Made by a program: the position numbers and the translations under genes
The notes under the pieces: generated by a model
Database searches by the model: none
What the model was told of the DNA's origin: nothing
The model's input: only the letters and a program-made list of their open reading frames with translations
Assembly: GCF_022179285.1 (NCBI RefSeq)
Contig: NZ_BPQO01000025.1
Coordinates: 1 to 64,000, forward strand
DNA from: Methylobacterium hispanicum
GTDB lineage: Bacteria; Pseudomonadota; Alphaproteobacteria; Rhizobiales; Beijerinckiaceae
Direction: 5' to 3'
Length of the DNA stretch: 64,000 nt
Part shown: piece after piece, positions 53,341 through 63,075 of the stretch
Numbering within the stretch: the first letter of the stretch is position 1
How the letters are laid out: every line of letters begins with the position of its first letter

Positions 53341-53544
53341 CGCGGCCGCACAGGACCGTGGAGGGCGCGCGGCGTCGCTGGTCATCGGCGGCCGCAGGTC
53401 CTACATGCGGGCGACAAGCCGCGGCCGAGCCCGCGGACCCGACACACAGGCAGGTTTCCGGGCAGGTCCGCGGATGCCGGCCCGGCGCCGTCGTCTCGTC
53501 GCGAGGCGGGCGGCCGCTCCGGAGGAAGGCGGACAACGATCGGC

Positions 53545-54579
53545 ATGAACGTCCAGGGCCAGCATCGCCCGGCGATCGAGGGGGCCGAGGCCATCGACGC
53601 CGACGCCGCGGCGCGCGGGGCCGGCGTGCCGGAGGCCGCGCGCCCGCGCGGCCGCCGCCGCTACGCCTGGATCGGCACGGTCGCGAGCGTCGTGCTCTTC
53701 GTGGTCTCGCTCGGGGTGCTCTGGCACCTCGCGCAGGACATCACCTGGGCCGACCTGCACGCCGCGATGGCGGAGAAGACGGGCACGCAGTTCGCCATCG
53801 CCTTCGGCTTCGTCTTCGTGAGCTACCTCTTCCTCACCGGCTACGACGCGCTGGCCCTACGCCAGCTCCGGGTGAGCGTGCCCTACGGGATCACCGCGCT
53901 CGCCTCGTTCACGAGCTACGCGGTGAGCTTCACGCTGGGCTTCGCGCTCTTCACAGCGGGCACGATCCGCTACTGGATCTACGCCCGCCACGGGCTCAAC
54001 GCCGCCAAGATCGCCGCGCTCACGGTGATCGCGGGCTTCACCTTCTGGCTCGGCATGGGCGTGGTGCTGGGCCTCAGCCTCGTGATCGAGGCGGGCCAGC
54101 TCGCGGGGCTCGCCTTCACGTCGATCCGGATCAACCAGGGCGTGGGGCTGGCGGCTTTGGCCGCCGTGCTCGGCTACCTCGCCTGGGTCTCGGCCAAGCG
54201 CCGCAGCGTGACCGTGAGGCACTGGCGGCTCGAACTGCCCGGCGCCTCGGTGTCGATCGGCCAGATGATCGTGGGGATCGGCGACGTCTGCGCGGCGGCG
54301 GCCGTGCTCTACGTGCTGCTGCCGGACGGGCTCACCATCGGCTTCACCACCTTCCTGGCGATCTACGTGCTGGCCGCGATGCTCGGCATCGCCTCGAACG
54401 TGCCGGGGGGCGCGGGCGTGTTCGAATCGACCATCTTGGTCGCCCTCTCCAGCCTGCCGCGCGACCAAGTCCTCGGCTCGCTCCTCCTGTTCCGGGTCTG
54501 CTACTACCTCGTGCCCTTCGGCGTCGCCCTGCTGATGCTCGGCGCCTTCGAGGCGAAGCGCCGCCTGGGCGGCCGCTAG
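53545..54579 (+). CDS. UPF0104/LPG synthase TM-domain flippase-like membrane protein
   Basis: The 344-residue protein has eight or so membrane helices. The N-terminus (1-40) is soluble and Arg/Ala-rich. FALFTAGTIRYWIYARHGLNAAKIAAL and GIASNVPGGAGVFESTILVAL are the typical signature of the lysylphosphatidylglycerol synthase TM-region/UPF0104 family, which moves charged lipids or polyprenol-linked molecules across membranes. An AGGAAGG ribosome site lies 10 bases before the ATG. It may export or flip the product of the upstream cluster or be independent; it starts 204 bases after the UDG-like gene. Confidence 0.85.
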   Translation: MNVQGQHRPAIEGAEAIDADAAARGAGVPEAARPRGRRRYAWIGTVASVVLFVVSLGVLWHLAQDITWADLHAAMAEKTGTQFAIAFGFVFVSYLFLTGYDALALRQLRVSVPYGITALASFTSYAVSFTLGFALFTAGTIRYWIYARHGLNAAKIAALTVIAGFTFWLGMGVVLGLSLVIEAGQLAGLAFTSIRINQGVGLAALAAVLGYLAWVSAKRRSVTVRHWRLELPGASVSIGQMIVGIGDVCAAAAVLYVLLPDGLTIGFTTFLAIYVLAAMLGIASNVPGGAGVFESTILVALSSLPRDQVLGSLLLFRVCYYLVPFGVALLMLGAFEAKRRLGGR

Positions 54580-54598
54580 CCGGTGCGGGCCGGGTGAG

Positions 54599-55870
54599 AT
54601 GGGCCGCGACGCCGTCTCCCAAGCCGCCTGGACCGGCGCCGCGCTCGCCGCCGGCCTGACGCTGGCGGCCGCCTGGCTCGTCGGCGCCCTCGACGGCTCC
54701 CTCGTCCTGGCGGCCCTAGCGGCGGCCTGCCTCGGCGGCCTCGCGGGCGCGCGACGCCGGAGCGCCACCGTGCCGGAGCCGCTGCGCCCGAGCGCCGAGC
54801 GCCACGTCATCGCCGAGGCGCTGCTCGCCCACGTGCCCGATCCGGTCATCCTCGTGGACCGCCGCGCGGTGGTGATCGAGGCGAACCCGGCGGCGCGCGC
54901 CCTGCTGCCGGCCATGCGCCTGCGCCACCCGCTCTCCTTCGGCCTGCGCGCGCCCGACGTGCTCGACGGCATCGAGGAGGTTCTGCGCACGGGCGAGCCC
55001 CTCAAGGTCGCCTACGCCACCCGCGTGCCGACCGAGCGCGCCTTCGAGGTGCAGGTCGGCGCGCTCGCCATGCCGGACGGGTCGGGGCCGAACGTGGTCC
55101 TGTTCCTGCGCGACCTCACCGCGGCCCGGCGCCTGGAGGCGATGCGGGTCGATTTCGTCGCCAACGCGAGCCACGAGCTGCGCACGCCGCTGGCCTCGCT
55201 GCTCGGCTTCATCGAGACCCTGCAGGGGCCCGCCCGCAACGACGCGCCCGCCCGCGAGCGCTTCCTCGACATCATGCGCGCCCAGGCCCAGCGCATGACA
55301 CGGCTGATCGACGACCTGCTCTCGCTCTCGCGCATCGAGCTGCGCGAGCACATGCCGCCGACGAAGCCGGTCGATTTCGGGAGCCTCGCCCGCCAGATGG
55401 TCGAGATGCAGGCCCCGCTCGCCGCCGAGCGGGGCGTCGCCGTGACCTTCGCGGGGGCGGGGGCCTTCCCGGTGCTGGGCGAGCCCGACGAGCTGGCGCG
55501 CGTGGTCGAGAACCTCGTGGAGAACGCCGTGCGGTACGGCGGCGGGCGCGTCGCGGTGGGGCTCGCCCGCGCGGAGGGTCGGCACGGCCCCGAGATCGTC
55601 CTCACCGTGCAGGACGACGGGCCCGGCATCGCGCCCGAGCACATCCCGCGGCTGACCGAGCGCTTCTACCGGGTGAACGTGGCCTCCAGCCGCGAGAAGG
55701 GCGGCACGGGGCTCGGCCTCGCCATCGTGAAGCACAGCCTGAACCGCCACCAGGGCCGACTGCAGATCGAGAGCACGCTCGATGTCGGGACGACGGTCCG
55801 GGTGGTCCTGCCCGCGCGGCCCGAGCCGGAACCGGGAAGCGCGGGGCAGAGGGAGGGCGCGGGGGCGTAG
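54599..55870 (+). CDS. PhoR-like sensor histidine kinase
   Basis: This 423-residue kinase has two N-terminal membrane segments (about residues 8-50), a PAS-like domain (EALLAHVPDPVILVDRRAVVIEANPAAR, from about residue 72), then the H-box FVANASHELRTPLASLLGFIETL (His near residue 193), N-box RVVENLVENAVRYGGG (near 300) and G-boxes DDGPGIAPEHIPRLTERFYR and GGTGLGLAIVKHSLNRH. The sequence is closest to PhoR as I recall it, but no phoB, pstSCAB or phoU follows; copA does. It is 20 bases behind the flippase-like gene, so cotranscription is possible. Confidence 0.85.
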   Translation: MGRDAVSQAAWTGAALAAGLTLAAAWLVGALDGSLVLAALAAACLGGLAGARRRSATVPEPLRPSAERHVIAEALLAHVPDPVILVDRRAVVIEANPAARALLPAMRLRHPLSFGLRAPDVLDGIEEVLRTGEPLKVAYATRVPTERAFEVQVGALAMPDGSGPNVVLFLRDLTAARRLEAMRVDFVANASHELRTPLASLLGFIETLQGPARNDAPARERFLDIMRAQAQRMTRLIDDLLSLSRIELREHMPPTKPVDFGSLARQMVEMQAPLAAERGVAVTFAGAGAFPVLGEPDELARVVENLVENAVRYGGGRVAVGLARAEGRHGPEIVLTVQDDGPGIAPEHIPRLTERFYRVNVASSREKGGTGLGLAIVKHSLNRHQGRLQIESTLDVGTTVRVVLPARPEPEPGSAGQREGAGA

Positions 55871-55901
55871 GGCCGTGCCCGGACGGACGGACGGCCGCCG
55901 C

Positions 55902-55943
55902 GGCGGGTGGCGCGGCGGGCGGCGCGGCGGGCGGCGCGGCGGC
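55902..55943. repeat. 12-bp tandem repeat, about 3.5 copies
   Basis: The unit GGCGGGCGGCGC repeats at 55902 (with one T), 55914, 55926 and partly at 55938. It lies directly upstream of the copA promoter and may vary in copy number by slippage. Confidence 0.8.
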
Positions 55944-55945
55944 CC

Positions 55946-55977
55946 TTGACCTTCCCATCATGGGAAGGGCCACATGT
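55946..55977 (+). promoter_or_regulatory. MerR/CueR-type copA promoter with operator
   Basis: TTGACC (-35, 55946-55951) overlaps the perfect dyad CCTTCCCA-TCA-TGGGAAGG (55950-55968), and a weak -10 ACATGT is at 55972-55977, about 20 bases from the -35. A dyad within a lengthened 19-20 base spacer is the hallmark of promoters activated by MerR-family regulators such as CueR. Transcription would start near 55984. Confidence 0.8.
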
Positions 55978-56022
55978 TCGGGCATGGAGACTGATCCCCG
56001 TTCCGCCGGTTCCCGTTCCACC

Positions 56023-58514
<2,492 letters not shown>

Positions 58515-58518
<4 letters not shown>

Positions 58519-58982
58519 GCGAGCAGCGCGTCACCATCGGCGAGGCGGCCCGTCTCACCGGCGTCTCGGCCAAGATGATCCGCTGGTACGAGGAGACCGG
58601 CCTGCTGGCCCCCGCCGCCCGCCTGGAATCCGGCTATCGCACCTACGGCGAGGCCGACATCCACACCCTGCGCTTCGTGCGGCGCGCCCGCGACCTCGGC
58701 TTCAGCGTGGAGGCCATCGCGGACCTCCTCGCCCTCTGGCGCGACCGCGGCCGCCCGAGCGCCGGCGTGAAGGCGATCGCTCTCGAGCAGATCGCCGTCC
58801 TGCGGCAGCGGATCACCGAGCTCGAAGGCATGGCCCGCACCCTGGAACACCTCGCGGCAACCTGCTGCGGCGACGCGCGGCCGGATTGCCCGATCCTCGA
58901 CGACCTCGCCGCGGACGAGCCCCCGCCACCGCCCGTCCCACGGCGCCGGCGGGGCCTGGGCCGGGGCGTCCCGCGCGCGTGA
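58515..58982 (+). CDS. cueR: Cu(I)-responsive MerR-family regulator CueR
   Basis: This 155-residue activator binds the copA promoter dyad at 55950-55968 and responds to Cu(I). MerR winged helix: VTIGEAARLTGVSAKMIRWYEETGLL (residues 6-31), then ESGYRTYGEADIHTLRFVRRARDLGFSVEAI. A dimerisation helix follows. The metal loop CCGDARPDCPILDDL has Cys near residues 116-117 and 124, matching CueR spacing. The Pro/Arg-rich tail (after 135) is longer than in E. coli CueR. It overlaps copA (ATGA) and so forms an autoregulated copA-cueR operon. Confidence 0.93.
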
Positions 58983-59019
58983 GAGCCCTATATCGCCCCC
59001 GTGCGGAGGAGGGCGGGCG

Positions 59020-59937
59020 ATGGCGCAGGACCGGCAGGACCCACCGCTCGTCCGCGGCATCGTCGCGGTGAGCCGCACGGTGGCGGATCTCGGGCGGACA
59101 GAGGCCTTCTACCGCGACGCGCTCGGCTTCGCGGCGATCGCACCGCCCGAGCCGGCCCCGGAGCCGATCCTCGCGGCTTTGGGGCTCGCCGGCACCGCCA
59201 CGCGGCGGCTGCGGATGCGCCTCGGGCGCCAGAGGCTCGCCTTCCTGGCCTTCGACCCGGCCGGAGCGCCCTATCCGCCCGGGGCAGGCGCGAACGACCC
59301 GGTCTTCCAGCACGTCGCGATCCCGGTGCGCGCCATGGAGCCGGCCGCCGCGCGTCTCATCGCCCACCATCCGGCACCGATCGGCACGGACGGCCCGCAG
59401 GCGCTGCCCGCATCCTCCGGCGGCGTCACCGCCTTCAAGGTCCGCGATCCGGACGGCCACCCGGTCGAGCTGATCCACTTCCCCGGCGGCGCGCCGGCCG
59501 CGCGCTGGCGGGACGCGCCCGGGCTCTTCCTCGGCATCGACCACTCGGCGCTCGCCGTGACCGATCTCGACCGGGCGCTCGCAATCTTCCGCGACGCCCT
59601 CGGCTTCCGCGTCGTCCAGCGCGGGCTCAACCGCGGCGAGGCGCAGGCCCGGCTCGACGGTCTCCTCGACCCGGAGGTCGACGTGCTCGCCCTGGAGCCG
59701 GCGGGCTCCGGAACGCCCCATCTCGAACTGCTGCACTACCGCCGCCCGGCCGCATCCGGCCCGACGCCCTACGGTCCCCGCGACCGCGCCTCCGGCCGCC
59801 TCGTCCTCGCGGTCCGCGATCTCGACGCGGCGGCGGACGCGCTGGCCGGGGCGGGCTGCCCGGTGCGCCGGGCCGCGGGCGTCGCCTACGCGGAGGGGCC
59901 GGACGGCCATGGCTTGCTGCTGGTGCCGGCGGCGTAA
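59020..59937 (+). CDS. double-domain VOC (glyoxalase/dioxygenase) family protein
   Basis: The 305-residue protein holds two VOC modules: residues about 10-150 (VRGIVAVSRTVADLGRTEAFYRDALGFAAI ... FKVRDPDGHPVELIHFP) and 165-300 (GIDHSALAVTDLDRALAIFRDALGFRVV ... GPDGHGLLLVPA). Metal-ligand candidates are His in FQHVAIPV, Glu in VELIHF, His in GIDHSAL and Glu in HLELLHY. The family includes glyoxalases, ring-cleaving dioxygenases and resistance proteins; the substrate cannot be told. It is 37 bases behind cueR in the same direction, so it may be read from the copper operon. Confidence 0.85.
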   Translation: MAQDRQDPPLVRGIVAVSRTVADLGRTEAFYRDALGFAAIAPPEPAPEPILAALGLAGTATRRLRMRLGRQRLAFLAFDPAGAPYPPGAGANDPVFQHVAIPVRAMEPAAARLIAHHPAPIGTDGPQALPASSGGVTAFKVRDPDGHPVELIHFPGGAPAARWRDAPGLFLGIDHSALAVTDLDRALAIFRDALGFRVVQRGLNRGEAQARLDGLLDPEVDVLALEPAGSGTPHLELLHYRRPAASGPTPYGPRDRASGRLVLAVRDLDAAADALAGAGCPVRRAAGVAYAEGPDGHGLLLVPAA

Positions 59938-59953
59938 CGGTCCCGGGCCACGC

Positions 59954-60421
59954 TCACACCGGAAGGGCGTTCGTGTACTTCACCTGGCCCAGCGCGAAGC
60001 TCGACTCGATCGAGCCGACGCCGTCGAGGCGCGTGAGCTTGTCCTTCAGGAAGCGCTCGTAGGCGGCGAGATCCGGCACCACCACCCGCACGAGATAGTC
60101 GTGCCGCCCGGTCATCAGGTAGCACTCGACCACCTCCGGCCAGCGCGCCACCGCCTCGGCGAAGCGGTCGAGTTCCTCCTCGCGCTGGCGCTCCAGCTTC
60201 ACCGAGGCGAACACGCTGATCGGCAGCCCGACCTTGGCCTGATCGACCAGCGCCACGTAGCCCCTGAGGATGCCGGCCTCCTCCAGCATCCGGATCCGGC
60301 GGAGCGCCGGGGAGGACGAGAGGCCGACGCGCCCCGCGAGATCCTGGATCGTGATGCGGCCGTCGCGCTGCAGCTCGGCCAGGATCTTCCGGTCGATCGC
60401 GTCGATCCGCCGTTCCGGCAT
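59954..60421 (-). CDS. Lrp/AsnC family transcriptional regulator, MdeR-like
   Basis: The frame opens at 60493, but ATG 60421 (MPERRIDAIDRKILAELQRDGRITIQDLAGRVGLSSSPALRRIRMLEEAG) is the standard Lrp/AsnC start, giving 155 residues. The helix-turn-helix is followed by the RAM ligand domain with VVECYLMTGRHDYLVRVVVPDLAAYERFL. It diverges from the E1-like enzyme at 60550; in Pseudomonas putida the Lrp-type MdeR is divergent from mdeAB (methionine lyase and E1-like protein). That parallel suggests it senses an amino acid such as methionine. Effector is inference. Confidence 0.92.
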   Translation of the reverse strand: MPERRIDAIDRKILAELQRDGRITIQDLAGRVGLSSSPALRRIRMLEEAGILRGYVALVDQAKVGLPISVFASVKLERQREEELDRFAEAVARWPEVVECYLMTGRHDYLVRVVVPDLAAYERFLKDKLTRLDGVGSIESSFALGQVKYTNALPV

Positions 60422-60444
60422 GAAAGCACTCCTTCTCCGCCCTC

Positions 60445-60521
60445 GATTGGCAGATCCCGCCGAAATCTCGCGCGCGCACAGCGCATTTGGCAATTCCTGC
60501 TGGCGGTCCGGTGCCAGATTT
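60445..60521. promoter_or_regulatory. candidate Lrp-type half-sites in divergent spacer
   Basis: GATTGGCAGAT (60445-60455), ATTTGGCAATT (60485-60495) and the opposite-facing GTGCCAGATTT (60511-60521) share a TTGGCA/TGGCA core with AT-rich flanks in the 128-base spacer between the regulator and E1-like genes. Three spaced half-sites suit an Lrp-type octamer. Confidence 0.4.
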
Positions 60522-60549
60522 CCTGCGCACCCGACGAGGCTGAAGCCCG

Positions 60550-62925
60550 ATGACCGACCCGCGCCAGACAGACCCGCGCCTGCCCTACCTCGCCGAGCTG
60601 GAGCGCAAGGCGCTGTGGCTCTCGACCTGGATGATCCACAACGCCAACCACCTGCGCCCGAACCGCGACGGCATGAAGGTCGGCGGCCATCAGGCCTCCT
60701 CGGCCTCGCTGGCGACGATCATGACGGCGCTCTACTTCGGCGTGCTCCGCCCAGAGGACCGGGTGGCGGTGAAGCCCCATGCCGGCCCGGTCTTCCACGC
60801 GCTCCAGTACCTCGCCGGTCGCCAGACCCGGGAGAAGCTGGAGAATTTTCGCGGTTTTGGTGGCGTTCAATCGTATCCCTCGCGGACCAAGGACACCGAC
60901 GACGTCGATTTCTCGACGGGCTCGGTCGGCCTCGGCGTGGCCCAGACGCTGTTCGGCAGCCTCGTGCGCGACTACGTCCGCGCCCACGGCTGGGGCCTCG
61001 ACCGGCCGGAGGGCCGCATGGTGGCGCTCTTGGGCGACGCCGAGATGGACGAGGGCAACATCTTCGAGGCCCTGATGGAGGGCTGGAAGCACGGGTTGCG
61101 CAAGACCTGGTGGATCATCGACTACAACCGCCAGAGCCTCGACGCGGTGATCCGCGAGGGCCTCTACAGCCGCTTCGAGGAGATCTTTCGGTCCTTCGGC
61201 TGGGACGTAGTGGTTCTCAAATACGGGAGCCTGATGGACGCGGCCTTCGCGGAAGCGGGCGGTGAACGGCTGCGGGCCTGGATCGACACGGCGCCGAACC
61301 AGCTCTACGCGGCGCTGACCTTCCAGGGCGGGGCGGCCTGGCGGCGGCGGCTCACCCAGGATCTGGCCGACGATGCCGATGGCCTCGCGCTCCTCGACCG
61401 GCGCAGCGACGACCAGCTCGCCGAACTCATGGGCAATCTCGGCGGGCACGACCTCGTCAACCTGCTGAAGGCCTTCGAGGGTGCCGACAACGACCGCCCG
61501 ACCGTGTTCATCGCCTACACGGTGAAGGGCTACGGCCTGCCGCTCGCCGGCCACAAGGACAACCATTCGGGCCTGCTCACCCCCGCCCAGACCGAGCTGT
61601 TCCGCGAGAGCCGGGGCGTGCCGGCGGGCCAGGAATGGGAGCCCTTCGCGGGGACTCGGTTGGCCGAAGCGGAGCTGCGCCGCTTCATCGACCGGGCGCC
61701 CTTCTTCCGCGAGGGCCCGCGCCTGCGCGACGCCGCACGGCTCCCCGTGCCGCAGGGTTTCCCTTGCCCGCGCCAGCCGACGCTCTCGACGCAAGCGGGC
61801 TTCGGCATGATCCTGAACGATCTCGCCCGTTCGGACGCGCCGATCACGGAACGCATCGTCACCACCTCGCCGGACGTCACCGTCTCGACCAATCTCGGCG
61901 GCTGGGTGAACCGGCGCGGCCTCTTCGCCCGCGAGGAATTGCGCGACCTGTTCCGGGCCGAGCGCATCCCCTCGACCTTCACCTGGGATTTCTCGGCACA
62001 AGGCCAGCACATCGAACTCGGCATCGCCGAGATGAACCTGTTCCTGCTGCTCTCCGGGCTCGGGCTCTCGCATCGCCTCTTCGGCGAGCGGCTGATCCCG
62101 ATCGGCACGCTCTACGACCCCTTCATCGCCCGCGGCTTGGACGCCCTGAACTACGCCTGCTACCAAGATGCCCGCTTCATCATCGCGGCCACGCCCTCCG
62201 GCGTGACCCTGGCGCCGGAGGGCGGCGCCCACCAGTCGATCGGCACGCCGCTGATCGGCCTGTCGCAGCCGGGACTCGCCAGCTACGAGCCGGCCTTCGT
62301 CGACGAGCTGTCGGCGATCCTGGCCCACGCCCTCGACTACGTGCAGCGCGACGGCAAGGCCGGCGGCTCGGTCTACCTGCGCCTCTCAACCCGCGGCCTG
62401 GAGCAGCCCAACCGCGCGCTCTCGGCGGATCTGTCGGACGCGATCGTCGCGGGCGCCTACTGGCTGCGCGAGCCGGGGCCGAACTGCGAGGTCGTGGTCG
62501 CCTATACGGGCGCGGTGGCGCCCGAGGCGATCGAGGCGGTCGGCCGCATGGCCGAGGACCGGCGCGACGTCGGGCTGCTGGCCGTAACCTCGGCCGACCG
62601 TCTGCACGCCGGCTGGAGCGCAGCCCAGGGCGCGCGCGAGCGCGGCGAGCGGGGGGCCGAGAGCCACGTCGAGGCCCTGCTCGGGCGCCTGCCGCGCCAT
62701 TGCGGCCTCGTCACGGTGATCGACGGGCACCCGGCAACGCTGGGCTGGCTCGGCTCCGTGCACGGCCACCGCACCCGGGCGCTCGGCGTGGCGCAGTTCG
62801 GCCAGACCGGCACGGTGGCGGACCTCTACCGCCATTTCGGCATCGACGCCCGCGGCATCATCGCGGCGGCGCAGGGGCTGGCTCCCGAGCGGCCGATCCG
62901 GCAGTTGAGTCTGGTTGCGGGCTGA
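60550..62925 (+). CDS. homodimeric 2-oxoacid dehydrogenase E1-like/transketolase-like enzyme, MdeB-like
   Basis: This 791-residue TPP enzyme resembles AceE-type (homodimeric) pyruvate dehydrogenase E1 rather than true transketolase: MIHNANHLRPNRDGMKVGGHQASSASLATIMTALYFGVL at the N-terminus, TPP motif LLGDAEMDEGNIFEALMEGWKHG (near residue 158) with NRQSLD, and the central pyrimidine domain FSAQGQHIELGIAEMNLFLLLSGLGL. It is shorter than E. coli AceE (about 890). P. putida MdeB, an E1-like oxobutyrate enzyme regulated by the Lrp-type MdeR, is the closest described context; the oxo-acid substrate is inferred. No E2/E3 genes adjoin. Confidence 0.8.
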   Translation: MTDPRQTDPRLPYLAELERKALWLSTWMIHNANHLRPNRDGMKVGGHQASSASLATIMTALYFGVLRPEDRVAVKPHAGPVFHALQYLAGRQTREKLENFRGFGGVQSYPSRTKDTDDVDFSTGSVGLGVAQTLFGSLVRDYVRAHGWGLDRPEGRMVALLGDAEMDEGNIFEALMEGWKHGLRKTWWIIDYNRQSLDAVIREGLYSRFEEIFRSFGWDVVVLKYGSLMDAAFAEAGGERLRAWIDTAPNQLYAALTFQGGAAWRRRLTQDLADDADGLALLDRRSDDQLAELMGNLGGHDLVNLLKAFEGADNDRPTVFIAYTVKGYGLPLAGHKDNHSGLLTPAQTELFRESRGVPAGQEWEPFAGTRLAEAELRRFIDRAPFFREGPRLRDAARLPVPQGFPCPRQPTLSTQAGFGMILNDLARSDAPITERIVTTSPDVTVSTNLGGWVNRRGLFAREELRDLFRAERIPSTFTWDFSAQGQHIELGIAEMNLFLLLSGLGLSHRLFGERLIPIGTLYDPFIARGLDALNYACYQDARFIIAATPSGVTLAPEGGAHQSIGTPLIGLSQPGLASYEPAFVDELSAILAHALDYVQRDGKAGGSVYLRLSTRGLEQPNRALSADLSDAIVAGAYWLREPGPNCEVVVAYTGAVAPEAIEAVGRMAEDRRDVGLLAVTSADRLHAGWSAAQGARERGERGAESHVEALLGRLPRHCGLVTVIDGHPATLGWLGSVHGHRTRALGVAQFGQTGTVADLYRHFGIDARGIIAAAQGLAPERPIRQLSLVAG

Positions 62926-62930
62926 GCGCG

Positions 62931-62972
62931 CCGCGTCCTCCCTCCCCCCTCGGCGGGGGAGGGAGGACGCGG
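62931..62972 (+). terminator. 18-bp perfect stem-loop behind the E1-like gene
   Basis: CCGCGTCCTCCCTCCCCC and its exact complement flank a 6-base loop, starting 6 bases after the stop codon. It belongs to the C-rich palindrome family and is the most stable hairpin in the window. Confidence 0.7.
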
Positions 62973-63075
62973 CGGCTCTGCCGCCTTCCCGGCCCCGCTC
63001 CCGGTTGACGCCCCGGTTGGCCCCCTGTTTGCTGGATCCGACCCGCCCGCAGCGCAAGCGGCCCCGAGCGCATCC

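Noticed and set aside
43540..54579. Ebo-type cluster
   Set aside because: A TIM-barrel protein is present, but the UbiA prenyltransferase and dehydroquinate-synthase-like genes that mark ebo clusters are missing.
55960..56022. Start of copA at ATG 55960
   Set aside because: The codon is inside the CueR operator and upstream of the expected transcript start.
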